The notes under the pieces: generated by a model | What the model was told of the DNA's origin: nothing | The model's database searches: none | The model's input: only the letters and a program-made list of their open reading frames with translations | NCBI RefSeq assembly: GCF_024199925.1 | Contig: NZ_JANADR010000001.1 | Coordinates: forward strand, 9,799,501 to 9,863,500 | Length of the DNA: 64,000 bases | Source: Bradyrhizobium sp. CCGUVB1N3 | GTDB lineage: Bacteria; Pseudomonadota; Alphaproteobacteria; Rhizobiales; Xanthobacteraceae | Reading direction: 5' to 3' | Part shown: positions 17,191 to 26,444 of the stretch, in pieces | Layout of the letters: each line of letters opens with the position of its first letter | How positions within the stretch are numbered: the stretch's first letter is position 1 | Program-made: the position numbers and the translations under genes

Positions 17191-18828
17191 TTATTGATGT
17201 CCCTGCGCATACCGTTCCTCGAAGGATTCGGTGCCCGTTTTCCAATCTCGGGCCCGCGCCCGCCACAGCGTAACCGCAAGCAGCATATAGGCAGCGCAAG
17301 TCCACAGCGACTGCCAGTTGGCCGGCCCTTCGTTGAACCCTACATAGATCGCCGTTACAAAAAATATGCTGGCGAATACTGATTCCGCCACGGGGCGGAT
17401 TCCCTTCATGGGGGGATTGAGCAGCGTCAAAGCCGCAAAGGGCACCGCCGCCATGGTAAGAGCCGCAAAAGGAAAATCAATGAAGCGCGGGTCAAACACA
17501 AGGCCGAGTGCAGTCTCCGTACCGATCACGACGGTTACGATCAAAGCCAATCCAAGCATGATCGTCGGCATCGATTTGGTCCTGTAGCCCTCGGGACCCA
17601 GCAATTCGAGAAAGCTGGGCGATGAGCGACCCGACATAAGTGCGTTGGCGCCAAACACCGGCGAAGCCGTCGTCGCCAGCAGAAGTGAGCCCCATAGAAG
17701 CCAGCTACCCGCTCCGTAACTTTCATAGAACACTCTTTGGGCGGCCACCCCAAACAGGATTCCGGTTGTGGTTGCCGATATTCCGACCGCAAGCCATGCG
17801 GCGAGGCCGGGCTCCCTGGGCTTGCGGCGTAAGGTCAGCCATGCCACGCCGAATACCAGGGTCGCCAGCGCCATGCCGCTGCACATTTGCAGCTTCCAGA
17901 GCGGAAAATTGCTGATGGGGGTTCCGGGCGGATATTTCGGCGTGCGCCACACGGAATCGAACAGGCCCCATGACCCGCCGACTGTGCCCTCGATCTCTTG
18001 CTTCCACGATTCATCATAGGCCTCGAACAGGTTGACGCGGAAATTCTCGCGCCGGGCAAGGTCGAGAATCTCCGACACGACCCGGGCCTGATTGACCCGC
18101 GAGGGGAGCGCCGCTTCGCGCATCCGCCCCTCGCTAGGCCAACCTATTTCTCCGATCAGGATTTTTTTGCCCGGAAAAGCCGACGCTACCCGCCGGCGGA
18201 TCGTGTCAACGTGGGCGGCGGCAAGTTCCGCCGGGACTGGAACATTTTCCCAATATGGCAGGATGTGAATCGTGACAAAATCGACGGCGTCGTTTAGTTC
18301 GCGATTGCTCAGCCAGAATTCCCAGACGTCGGCATAGGTGACGGGGACGGTGACCTGTGCCTTGACCGAGCGGAGCGTGGCGGCGAGGTCGGAAGCCGTT
18401 ATGTCCTTACGCAACAAAGTCTCGTTGCCGACCACGAGCGCGATGATGGTTCCTGGATAATCTTTGGCGAGGCGTATCGCCGTCGATATCTGCGTCGAGT
18501 TCTTCTGCCGGTCCTTATCAAGAAAAATACCCTGAATGACCTTCAGGCCGACCTTGGCCGCAAGTTCGGGAATCTGATCGAGACCAAGATCGGTCGCATA
18601 GGTACGAATGCAGTCGGATATCTTCGCAAGCTGGGCGAGATCTTCCTCGATCTGTTCGCGAGACACTTGCGTCGCTGGTGAAAGTGACGTCTGACGGCTG
18701 CGGAAGGGGGCGTATGATATGCATTGCAGCTTGTCGTTCGGATCAATCGGCGCGCGTGCCAAATTGACCGGTATGCCCAGCCACCACCACGCCGCAGCAA
18801 TGGCGCCCAAGGATATCAGGAAAAGCAT
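17191..18828 (-). CDS. Membrane-anchored GH17-like beta-glucan enzyme (NdvC-like)
   Basis: 545 residues from ATG 18828; a TTG at 18876 would add 16 residues. An N-terminal membrane anchor (MLFLISLGAIAAAWWWLGIP) is followed by a GH17 (beta/alpha)8 domain to about residue 290. The acid/base Glu is in VVGNETLLR and the nucleophile Glu in ILIGEIGWPSEGR. The C-terminal half has about seven membrane helices. Proteins of this build act on beta-1,3/1,6-glucans; Bradyrhizobium makes cyclic beta-(1,3)(1,6)-glucans with NdvB/NdvC. Transglycosylation and hydrolysis cannot be told apart from sequence. The 5' end abuts an arylsulfatase relic, so the native start may have been lost. Confidence 0.75.
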   Translation of the reverse strand: MLFLISLGAIAAAWWWLGIPVNLARAPIDPNDKLQCISYAPFRSRQTSLSPATQVSREQIEEDLAQLAKISDCIRTYATDLGLDQIPELAAKVGLKVIQGIFLDKDRQKNSTQISTAIRLAKDYPGTIIALVVGNETLLRKDITASDLAATLRSVKAQVTVPVTYADVWEFWLSNRELNDAVDFVTIHILPYWENVPVPAELAAAHVDTIRRRVASAFPGKKILIGEIGWPSEGRMREAALPSRVNQARVVSEILDLARRENFRVNLFEAYDESWKQEIEGTVGGSWGLFDSVWRTPKYPPGTPISNFPLWKLQMCSGMALATLVFGVAWLTLRRKPREPGLAAWLAVGISATTTGILFGVAAQRVFYESYGAGSWLLWGSLLLATTASPVFGANALMSGRSSPSFLELLGPEGYRTKSMPTIMLGLALIVTVVIGTETALGLVFDPRFIDFPFAALTMAAVPFAALTLLNPPMKGIRPVAESVFASIFFVTAIYVGFNEGPANWQSLWTCAAYMLLAVTLWRARARDWKTGTESFEERYAQGHQ

Positions 18829-18853
18829 GAGCGGGATGCGGAGAGAAGCCAGT

Positions 18854-19072
18854 GAGCGGGTCGAGGATTTGACCAACGTGCCCCTCCATGATCTTGTCGC
18901 CGTAGTTGCCGATCCGCGACTTGCCCTTGAACTGCGCTGACGGCAAGTTTGGAACGTGCCCGATCGAAAACGGTCGATAGAGGAAAAACAGCTTACCGGC
19001 CGCCTTCTGCCGCCGCATGAAGTCTATCGAATTATCTACCAATTCATAGTCTATGTTTGTGCGTCGATTTAG
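18854..19072 (-). pseudogene. Internal remnant of an arylsulfatase
   Basis: The minus frame reads SIDFMRRQKAAGKLFFLYRP, FSIGHVPNLPSAQFKGKSRI and GNYGDKIMEGHVGQILDPL. This is the conserved mid-region of type I sulfatases (usual form G-D-K-x-M-E-G-D-Y-H-V-G); here D-Y is missing. Both the catalytic Cys region and the C-terminus are absent. The relic runs into the 5' end of the GH17 gene. Confidence 0.6.
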
Positions 19073-19152
19073 ACCATGACCCGCGCTTCAAAAGCTGCCT
19101 TAGGAAAAGCTCGGTTTCCATTTTTGTATCCGAGCGGCCGCCAAGGTCTCGC

Positions 19153-20070
19153 TCACTCCGACTTCGCGAACATCCCGACCAGGGTCTCGCGCAGCCAGCG
19201 CTGCGCCGGCACGGTGTCGTTGCGCTGGTGCCAGAACAGGCTGACGATGCGCGGCGGCGCCTGGAGCGGAAGCGGCATGGCGTGAAGGAACGGCGCGTGC
19301 CGCGACTGCGAGCGGAGATCACGCGGCAGCACGGCGACGAGGTCGGACTGCCGCACCACCTCGTAGGCGGCGCTGTAGTGATTGACGGTCGCGACCAGGT
19401 TGCGCGACAGCCCGCGCGAGGCGAGGAAGAGGTCGTAGGACGGCAGGGTCTTGCCGGCCAGACTCACGTCGACATGCCGGGCATTGAGGAAGCTGCGCGT
19501 GCTCAGGCGCTTCTTGGCGGCTAGCGGATGGTCGCGCCGCATGAAGCAGGCATAGTCGACGGTCCAGAGCGAGCGTGAGCGAATGGCGGCCGGCTGCTGC
19601 GCCTCGTTGACGTAGACGCTCAGCACGCAATCGACCCGGTTGTCCTCCAGTTGATCGGCGATCTCCAAAATCGTGTTGGGGACCGTGTGGACGCGGGCCT
19701 TGGGCGCGACCTCGCCGAGATGGTTCAAGAGGTTCGGCATGACGAGCGATGCCACGTAGTCCGACATCGACAGCGCGAACTCGGTCTGCGCACGGCGCGG
19801 ATCGAACACCTGCTCGTCGAGCGCGCCGCGCACGCTTTCCAGGGCCTCGCCGATCGGTTGCCACAGCACGACTGCGCGCTGGGTGGGGCGGATGCCGGTG
19901 CCGGATCGCACGAACAGGGGATCGCCGAGTGCATCGCGCAGCCGCGCCAGCGCGTTGCTCACCGCGGGCTGCGTCATGACGAGCGCGTTCGCAGCGCGCG
20001 TGACGCTGCCCTCGGTCATCAAGGCTTCGAAGACTTTCAGGAGGTTGAGGTCGAGCGCGCGGAACGACAC
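19153..20070 (-). CDS. LysR-type regulator (NodD/PcpR-like subgroup)
   Basis: 305 residues from a GTG start at 20070. The start VSFRALDLNLLKVFEALMTE is typical of the NodD-NahR-PcpR branch, followed by the HTH GSVTRAANALVMTQPAVSNA. The longer reading to 20250 lacks any typical LysR sequence. It is divergent from the MFS transporter operon at 20198 and probably controls it. Confidence 0.85.
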   Translation of the reverse strand: MSFRALDLNLLKVFEALMTEGSVTRAANALVMTQPAVSNALARLRDALGDPLFVRSGTGIRPTQRAVVLWQPIGEALESVRGALDEQVFDPRRAQTEFALSMSDYVASLVMPNLLNHLGEVAPKARVHTVPNTILEIADQLEDNRVDCVLSVYVNEAQQPAAIRSRSLWTVDYACFMRRDHPLAAKKRLSTRSFLNARHVDVSLAGKTLPSYDLFLASRGLSRNLVATVNHYSAAYEVVRQSDLVAVLPRDLRSQSRHAPFLHAMPLPLQAPPRIVSLFWHQRNDTVPAQRWLRETLVGMFAKSE

Positions 20071-20101
20071 GGGCCAACATTCATCACGGTGATATAGTAG
20101 A

Positions 20102-20120
20102 TCATGATTATAAATTATGA
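20102..20120. promoter_or_regulatory. Candidate LysR operator (AT-rich dyad)
   Basis: TCATGATTATAAATTATGA is an interrupted dyad (TCAT...ATGA, 11 bases apart) in the divergent LysR/MFS gap. Its T-N11-A spacing is that of LysR boxes. A second small palindrome, ATCACGGTGAT, lies just left of it. Confidence 0.45.
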
Positions 20121-20197
20121 CGATAATGTTACTTTGTCTATGGTTCTCTCCCGAACGACACGCGGCGTGTCGGGCCGCCGGATCGAGGGGGACTTTC

Positions 20198-21556
20198 ATG
20201 TCAATGATATCGGCGCGCATCGAGCGCCTTCCGTTCGCGCGCTTCCACACGCACCTCCTGCTGATGGGCGGGCTCGGTTACACGTTCGACGCGATGGACG
20301 CAGCGGTGCTGGCGTTCATCCTTCCGGTGCTGCGCACGGCCTGGAATCTGTCGAGCGTCGAGATCGGCGTGCTCGGCAGCAGCACCTATATCGGCTTCCT
20401 GTTCGGTGCCCTCTGTGCCGGCACGCTAGGCGACCTGATCGGCCGCCGTGCCGTGATGATGTCGGCGCTGGCGCTCTACTGTGCCGCATCGCTCGCCAGT
20501 GCGGCGGTGGACAGCTGGCCGTCCTTCTTCGCTGCCCGCATCGTCGCCGGCATGGGCACCGGTGCGGAGAGTGCGATCATCGCGCCTTATCTCGCCGAGT
20601 TCGTGGCGCGGCGCTTTCGCGGCAGCTTTACCGGCTCGCTGGCCGGCTTCTTCTCCTTCGGCTTCGTGGCGGCGGCCTTGCTCGGCTACTTCATCGTTCC
20701 GTCCTACGACAACGGCTGGCGCATCGTGCTTGTCATCACGGCCGTGCCGGTCGTCATGCTGTTGTGGTGGCGCAGGGCGTTGCCGGAATCGCCGCGCTGG
20801 CTGGAAAGCCAGGGCAGGGAGAAGGAAGCCGAAGCCGTCCTTGACAGGATCGAGGCCACTTTCGTGCGCGAGGGCTATGCCCTGCCGCCGCCGGTGGTCG
20901 AAGCCGCCGCGCCAGCCGGAACGACGGGGACGCTGCTCGCCAATTTCGCAGCTCTTCTCGCAGGCCGCCAGGCGCGCATCACCATCATGACCTGGATCAT
21001 GTGGCTCGCGATCACCTTCAGCTATTATTCATTCTTCGTCTGGATCCCCGGCCTTCTGGTCCAGAACGGCATGAGCATCACCAAGAGCTTCTCCTACTCG
21101 CTGGCGATCTATTGCGCGCAGGTGCCCGGCTATTTCAGCGCCGCCTGGTTCAACGAGCGGATCGGCCGGCAGGCGACGATTGCGTCCTACATGCTGCTCG
21201 GCGGCGCCAGCGCGCTCGGGCTCGCCTTCGCGCAGAGCGAGCAGCAGATCATACTGGCCGGCATCTTCCTGTCCTTCTTCATGAACGGCACCTATGCGGG
21301 CGTCTATGCCTACACAGCCGAGGTGTTCCCGACGCCGGTCAGGACCACCGGCGCCGGGCTCGCCTCCGCGATCGGCCGCATCGGCGCGATCATCTCGCCG
21401 ATCCTGGTCGGCTATCTCTATCCCAATTTCGGCTTCGCCGGCGTGTTCGGAATCACCACCAGCGTGCTGCTGATCGGCGCCGTCACGGTGGTGTTGATGG
21501 GCGTGCCGACGCGCGGCCGTTCGCTGGAAGACATTGCAACGGGCGAAGTCGCATGA
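20198..21556 (+). CDS. MFS transporter (metabolite:H+ symporter type)
   Basis: 452 residues from ATG 20198, twelve membrane segments. TM1 carries an Asp (YTFDAMDAAVLAFILP). Motif A is present as GTLGDLIGRRAV, and the TM6-7 loop has PESPRWLESQGREKEAEAVL, typical of the sugar/aromatic-acid transporter groups. It heads an operon with a GAF protein and an amidohydrolase, suggesting uptake of a peptide- or amide-like compound that the amidohydrolase cleaves. Confidence 0.85.
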   Translation: MSMISARIERLPFARFHTHLLLMGGLGYTFDAMDAAVLAFILPVLRTAWNLSSVEIGVLGSSTYIGFLFGALCAGTLGDLIGRRAVMMSALALYCAASLASAAVDSWPSFFAARIVAGMGTGAESAIIAPYLAEFVARRFRGSFTGSLAGFFSFGFVAAALLGYFIVPSYDNGWRIVLVITAVPVVMLLWWRRALPESPRWLESQGREKEAEAVLDRIEATFVREGYALPPPVVEAAAPAGTTGTLLANFAALLAGRQARITIMTWIMWLAITFSYYSFFVWIPGLLVQNGMSITKSFSYSLAIYCAQVPGYFSAAWFNERIGRQATIASYMLLGGASALGLAFAQSEQQIILAGIFLSFFMNGTYAGVYAYTAEVFPTPVRTTGAGLASAIGRIGAIISPILVGYLYPNFGFAGVFGITTSVLLIGAVTVVLMGVPTRGRSLEDIATGEVA

Positions 21557-22050
21557 CGCGGACGAAACGCCATGCCGATCCGCTACTCTGCACCGTGGCG
21601 GCCGCGCAGGGCAGTGCGGATCAGCCGGATGCACTGTATGCGGCGCTGGATGAAGCCTTGAAGTCGGCGATCGGGCACAAGCTGTTCACGATCCTGACCT
21701 ATGACGAGGTCACGGGGGAAGCGGCGCGGGTTTATTCCAATCTGCCCGGCCCGTATCCCACGGGCGGACGCAAGCGCCTTGCACCCGGACCTTGGACAGA
21801 GGCGGTGCTCGACCGCGGCGAGGCCTATATCGGCCGCACGCAGGACGATCTGCGCACCGTGTTTCCTGACCATGAGCTGATTGCTTCGCTCGGCTGCGCC
21901 AGCGTGCTCAACATGCCCGTGCGCTGGCGCGGGCGCACGCTAGGCTCGCTCAACCTGCTGCACGAGGCGTGCTGGTACGGCGAGGACGACGTGCGCGCGT
22001 GTCTCCCGTTCGCCCAACTCGCACTGCCCGCGTTACTCACACCGTCCTGA
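21553..22050 (+). CDS. Single GAF-domain protein
   Basis: 165 residues, overlapping the transporter stop by ATGA. The central fold KLFTILTYDEVTGEAARVYS ... ASVLNMPVRWRGRTLGSLNL is a GAF domain. No output domain follows, so it is a small ligand-binding or accessory protein of the transporter/amidohydrolase operon. Confidence 0.75.
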   Translation: MTRTKRHADPLLCTVAAAQGSADQPDALYAALDEALKSAIGHKLFTILTYDEVTGEAARVYSNLPGPYPTGGRKRLAPGPWTEAVLDRGEAYIGRTQDDLRTVFPDHELIASLGCASVLNMPVRWRGRTLGSLNLLHEACWYGEDDVRACLPFAQLALPALLTPS

Positions 22051-22067
22051 TCGGACAGGAAACCGTC

Positions 22068-23315
22068 ATGCCCAGCATCCTCCTCAAGAATGCCGCTCTG
22101 CTCGATCCGCTCAAGCCGGATTTGCTGGAGGGATATCACGTGCTGGTCGAGGACAGCCTGATCAAGGAAGTCTCGGACCGGCCGCTATCGGCCTCCGCAG
22201 ACCGTATCATCGATCTGAAGGGCAAGACGCTGACGCCCGGCCTGATCGACCTGCACGTGCACGCGATCGCGGTCGAGCTCAACCTCGCGCAGCAGGTCCA
22301 CATGGCGAACGTGCTGGTGACGCTGCGCTCGACGCTGCTGCTGCGCGGCATGCTGCGGCGTGGCTTTACGACGGTGCGCGATGCCGGCGGCGCCGGCCAC
22401 GCGTTGAAGCAGGCGATCGAGACCGGGCTGACCGATGGTCCGCGGCTGTTCGTTTCCGGTCGCGCGCTCAGCCAGACCGGCGGGCACGGCGACATGCGAG
22501 CGCGCTCGGATTACCTCGCCAGCGATGCACCCTGTCCCTGCTGCGTGCGCGTCGGTGCGCTGGCGCGCGTCGCCGATGGTGTCGATGGCGTGCGCAAGGC
22601 GGCGCGCGAGGAGCTCCAGATGGGCGCCGATCAGATCAAGATCATGGCGTCCGGCGGCGTGGCCTCGCCGACCGATCCAGTCGGTGCCTTCGGCTACTCC
22701 GAGGATGAGATCCGTGCCATCGTCGAGGAGGCGCGGGGCAGGCAGACCTATGTGCTCGCCCATGCCTACACCGCCGCCGCGATCGAGCGCGCGGTTCGCT
22801 GCGGCGTGCGCACCATCGAGCATGGCAATCTCGTGGATGAGCCGACCGCGCGGTTGATGGCCGAGAAAGGGGCCTATGTCGTTCCGACGCTCGTCACCTA
22901 CGAGGCTTTGGCCAATGAGGGGGCGCAGTACGGCCTGCCGCCCGAGAGCGTCGCCAAGATCGCCGACGTGCGCGACGCCGGTCTGCGTTCGCTCGAGATC
23001 TATCGCAAGGCTGGCGTGAAGATGGGTTTTGGCAGCGACCTGCTTGGACCGTCGCAGCGCCTCCAGAGCGACGAATTCCGCATCCGCGCCGAAATTCTCG
23101 GGCCTCGTGAGGTGATCGTCAGTGCGACCGTGATCGGCGCCGAGGTGCTCGGCATGGAAGGCAAGCTTGGCCGGATCGTGCCTGAGGCTTTCGCGGACCT
23201 GCTGGTGGTCGAGGGCAATCCCTTGCGCGATGTCGCCTGCCTGCTCGGCCAGGGCGAGCACATTCCGCTGGTGATGAAGGCGGGCAAGATCCAGGTCGAC
23301 AGGCTGGGCGCGTAG
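22068..23315 (+). CDS. Metal-dependent amidohydrolase (imidazolonepropionase/Xaa-Pro dipeptidase-like)
   Basis: 415 residues from ATG 22068 with CAGGAAACCGTC upstream. Metal motif HxH is in LIDLHVHAIAVEL. The bridging Lys is in QIKIMASGGVASP, His in VLAHAYTAA and in RTIEHGNLVDE, and the catalytic Asp in MGFGSDLLGP. All amidohydrolase-superfamily ligands are present. Enzymes of this subgroup cleave acyl-amino acids or Xaa-Pro dipeptides. It probably degrades what the upstream MFS protein imports. Confidence 0.85.
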   Translation: MPSILLKNAALLDPLKPDLLEGYHVLVEDSLIKEVSDRPLSASADRIIDLKGKTLTPGLIDLHVHAIAVELNLAQQVHMANVLVTLRSTLLLRGMLRRGFTTVRDAGGAGHALKQAIETGLTDGPRLFVSGRALSQTGGHGDMRARSDYLASDAPCPCCVRVGALARVADGVDGVRKAAREELQMGADQIKIMASGGVASPTDPVGAFGYSEDEIRAIVEEARGRQTYVLAHAYTAAAIERAVRCGVRTIEHGNLVDEPTARLMAEKGAYVVPTLVTYEALANEGAQYGLPPESVAKIADVRDAGLRSLEIYRKAGVKMGFGSDLLGPSQRLQSDEFRIRAEILGPREVIVSATVIGAEVLGMEGKLGRIVPEAFADLLVVEGNPLRDVACLLGQGEHIPLVMKAGKIQVDRLGA

Positions 23316-23339
23316 CTGCGGCTGGCGCTGTAGCTCGCA

Positions 23340-23585
23340 TCAAGGCACGAATTTTTCCGTCATGGCTTCGGGGGCGCGCGCCTGGAGAACGCGACGCTTC
23401 AGCTGCTTCAGCTCCTTGATTTCGGCGACGATGGCCTCGACGGCCCGCTTCTGCTGCTGGCGCAGGGTGCGCTGGTCCTTGACTGGAAGGGGCCTCTTGC
23501 CCTTCGACGTCTGGATCACCTCGCGTGCGAGCTTCCGCAGCGTGTCGAGCTCCGCCTTGATCGCGTTCTTTCCTGCTGTCGTCAT
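23340..23585 (-). CDS. Small charged helical protein
   Basis: 81 residues, mostly helical and rich in Lys, Arg, Glu and Gln (RTLRQQQKRAVEAIVAEIKE), probably a coiled coil. No domain recognised. It lies between the amidohydrolase and a helicase. Confidence 0.55.
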   Translation of the reverse strand: MTTAGKNAIKAELDTLRKLAREVIQTSKGKRPLPVKDQRTLRQQQKRAVEAIVAEIKELKQLKRRVLQARAPEAMTEKFVP

Positions 23586-23632
23586 CTCCGTGCTCCCTTA
23601 GAACTCGAGAGGCATCCTGCGCGTCGCTGGCA

Positions 23633-25696
23633 TTAGCGCCACATGCCCCGCATCCTGGCTCCGATATCGATCTTCGGCCCCTGCGCCGCGGTCCGCGCCG
23701 TGCCGGCTTGCGCCTTCGGCCAGGTCGTCCGCTCGAACAGCGGCACGAGCGATTCCGGAATGAAGCGCGTGCGCGAGGCGTAGACGTGGCGATCGCCTGA
23801 GGCGGCCTGGCCGTGGGTGAAGAAACGCTGCGGCACGACCAAATGCAAGTCGTCCTTGGCGCGGGTCATCGCGACGTAGAGCAGGCGGCGCTCCTCCTCC
23901 AGCTCAGCGCTCGTGCCGGCGCCGAGATCGGACGGCATGCAGCCGTCGACAACGTTGAGCAGGAACACCGACTTCCACTCCTGGCCCTTGGCGGAGTGGA
24001 TGGTGGACAGGATCAGATAGTCCTCGTCGAGCAGGGGAACGCCGGCCTGGTCGGACGTCGCATCCGGCGGATCGAGCGTAAGCTCGGTGAGGAATTTTTC
24101 GCGCGAGACATAGCCGCTCGCGATCTGCTCGAGCTGCACGAGATCGGCGCGGCGCGTCTCGGCGTCTTCATGGATGCGGTCGAGATGCGGCCCGTACCAG
24201 AGGCGTGCGCGCTCGAGGTCGGCCGGCCATTCGGAATAGCTCAGGTTTTCGACCGTGCGGATGAAGCCGGTCCAGTCGTCGCCGGTGCGCGGCGGCGCGG
24301 GAAGCTTGCAGAGCGCGGCAAGCGGCGAGGGGCTCTCCGCCATGTGGTCGAGCACGCGCTGCGCGGTTGCAGGTCCGACCCCTGGCAACAGATGCAGGAT
24401 GCGAAAGCCCGCGACGCGGTCGCGCGGGTTCTCGATGAAGCGCAGCAGCGCCAGCATGTCCTTGACGTGGGCAGCGTCGAGGAATTTCAGCCCGCCGAAC
24501 TTGACGAAGGGGATGTTGCGGCGGGTCAATTCGATTTCCAGCGGGCCGGAGTGCGAGGAGGTGCGGAACAGCACTGCCTGATGCTTGAGCAGCGAGCCCT
24601 GCTCGCGATTGGCCAGGATCTGCTCGACGATGTAGCGCGCCTGCTCGGCCTCGTCGCGCACCGCGACGAGCTGCGGCTTGTGCGAGGAGGTACGGTCGGT
24701 CCAGAGGTTCTTGGTGAAGCGCTCGCGTGCAAGGCCGATCACGCCATTGGCGGCCGCCAGCACGGCTTGCGTCGAGCGGTAGTTGCGGTCGAGCGTGATG
24801 ATCTCGGCCCGCGGCGAAAAGCTTTGCGGGAATTCGAGGATGTTGCGCACGGTGGCGGCGCGGAAGGAGTAGATCGACTGCGCATCGTCGCCGACCACGG
24901 TGAGGCCGCGGCCTTCCGGCTTCAGCGCCAGCAGGATGGTGGATTGCAGGCGGTTGGTGTCCTGATATTCGTCGACCAGCACGTGATCGAAGCGGCCGCC
25001 GATCTCCTCGGCGATGCCTGCATCGCTCATCATCTGCGCCCAGTAGAGCAGGAGGTCGTCATAGTCGAGCACGTGCTGCGCCTGCTTGGCCTCGACATAG
25101 GCCGCAAACAGCCGCTTCAGCTCGGAAGCCCAGCCCGCGCACCAGGGATAATGCTGGCCGAGCACCTTCTCGATTTCCATCTCGGCATTGACGCAGCGGG
25201 AGTAGATCGACAGGCAGGTGCCCTTGGCAGGAAAGCGGTTTTCGGTCCGCGACAATCCGCAGTCATGCCGCACGAGGTTCATCAGGTCTGCGGAATCCTC
25301 GCGGTCGTGGATGGTGAAGGCGGGATCGACGCCGATCCGCTCGGCATATTCGCGCAGGAGCCGCGCGCCGATGCCGTGGAAGGTCCCGGCCCAGCTCAAG
25401 GCGTCGCGCATGATCGCGGCGTTGTTCTCGCCCAGCACCTTTCTGGCGATGCGTTCCACACGGGCCGCCATCTCGGCGGCCGCGCGGCGCGAAAACGTCA
25501 TCAGCAGGATCCGGCGCGGGTCGGCGCCCGCGACGATCAGATGCGCGACCCTATGGGCGAGCGTGTTGGTCTTGCCGGAGCCGGCTCCGGCAATGACGAG
25601 GAGGGGGCCGCCGACAGTGCTGCCATCAGCCACGCCATGCTCGACGGCGCGGCGCTGCTCGGCATTCAGCGTGTTCAGATATGTTGCAGCCGCCAC
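23633..25696 (-). CDS. UvrD/Rep-family superfamily 1 DNA helicase
   Basis: 687 residues from GTG 25696. SF1A motifs in order: LNAEQRRAV (Q), VIAGAGSGKTNTLAHRV (I), TFSRRAAAEM (Ia), HVLVDEYQDTNRLQ (II), VVGDDAQSIYSFRAA (III), LDRNYRSTQAV (IV), STIHSAKGQEWKSVFLL (V) and LLYVAMTRAKDDLHL (VI). It is shorter than UvrD (about 720) and lacks the UvrD C-terminal tail. Role: 3'-5' unwinding in repair or recombination. The 632-residue plus-strand frame antisense to it is a shadow. Confidence 0.85.
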   Translation of the reverse strand: MAAATYLNTLNAEQRRAVEHGVADGSTVGGPLLVIAGAGSGKTNTLAHRVAHLIVAGADPRRILLMTFSRRAAAEMAARVERIARKVLGENNAAIMRDALSWAGTFHGIGARLLREYAERIGVDPAFTIHDREDSADLMNLVRHDCGLSRTENRFPAKGTCLSIYSRCVNAEMEIEKVLGQHYPWCAGWASELKRLFAAYVEAKQAQHVLDYDDLLLYWAQMMSDAGIAEEIGGRFDHVLVDEYQDTNRLQSTILLALKPEGRGLTVVGDDAQSIYSFRAATVRNILEFPQSFSPRAEIITLDRNYRSTQAVLAAANGVIGLARERFTKNLWTDRTSSHKPQLVAVRDEAEQARYIVEQILANREQGSLLKHQAVLFRTSSHSGPLEIELTRRNIPFVKFGGLKFLDAAHVKDMLALLRFIENPRDRVAGFRILHLLPGVGPATAQRVLDHMAESPSPLAALCKLPAPPRTGDDWTGFIRTVENLSYSEWPADLERARLWYGPHLDRIHEDAETRRADLVQLEQIASGYVSREKFLTELTLDPPDATSDQAGVPLLDEDYLILSTIHSAKGQEWKSVFLLNVVDGCMPSDLGAGTSAELEEERRLLYVAMTRAKDDLHLVVPQRFFTHGQAASGDRHVYASRTRFIPESLVPLFERTTWPKAQAGTARTAAQGPKIDIGARMRGMWR

Positions 25697-25825
25697 GAAT
25701 CGCCTCGGTGAATGCCGCAGATTCCGCGATCCGGCCGCGATCCGCAATGCGGCTGGACGGGGCGCGCTTTAGGATTTAGGGGACAGGACGGGGCTTAAGG
25801 TTCCAGCCCCGAGAGGGGTGCGCAG

Positions 25826-26428
25826 ATGACCGACGTCACGACCGACCTCAGGAACGACCAGTTCGAGATGCGTCGGCTGGAATCACTGAGCAACACCATT
25901 TTCGGCGTGGCGATGACGCTGCTCGCCAACGACCTGCCCAAGGCCGGCGAGTTCAAGGCGATGCCGACCTGGCACGATCTCGGCCAGCTCTATTCCGGCC
26001 GTCTGGGCGGCCTGATCCTCAGCTTCATCATCGCGGGCGTGTTCTGGATCAGCCATCACCGCCGGCTTGCGCGCCAGCCGGAGGCCGGCCGCGATGTCGT
26101 GCTGCTCAATCTCGTCTTCCTGCTGTCGATCATCCTGCTGCCGGTGACCAACGGGCTCTACTCCAATTACGCCATGAGCAGCGCGGTCGCCGTGATCTAC
26201 GGGCTGCACCTGACCGCCATCGCCGGGTTCAATGCCTGGCTGTGGTGGCTGGTGCTGGGCGGCTGGCGTCATGAATTCGTCGCGGCGCTGTTTCCGATGC
26301 TGGTGTTCCTGCCGGGCACGGCTGTGGCGACGGTCGCGCCACAATACGCGTCCTTTGTGTGGTTCCTGGCCTTTGGTGCGCTCCTGATCCGCCGGCTCGC
26401 CAGCACGCCGCCGGCCGGCGATGCCTAG
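25826..26428 (+). CDS. TMEM175-like (DUF1211) membrane protein
   Basis: 200 residues, six hydrophobic segments. The family's first-helix motif, usually RxxxFSD, appears as MRRLESLSNTIFGVAMTLL with the Phe-Ser-Asp degenerate (LSN). Bacterial TMEM175 proteins are K+-selective channels. The altered filter motif leaves conductance uncertain. Confidence 0.7.
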   Translation: MTDVTTDLRNDQFEMRRLESLSNTIFGVAMTLLANDLPKAGEFKAMPTWHDLGQLYSGRLGGLILSFIIAGVFWISHHRRLARQPEAGRDVVLLNLVFLLSIILLPVTNGLYSNYAMSSAVAVIYGLHLTAIAGFNAWLWWLVLGGWRHEFVAALFPMLVFLPGTAVATVAPQYASFVWFLAFGALLIRRLASTPPAGDA

Positions 26429-26444
26429 GTCGCGGTGTGCTGGC

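Noticed and set aside
23813-25711. 632-residue plus-strand frame
   Set aside because: It is exactly antisense to the UvrD-like helicase, which shows all helicase motifs on the minus strand. Long antisense frames are expected in G+C-rich DNA.
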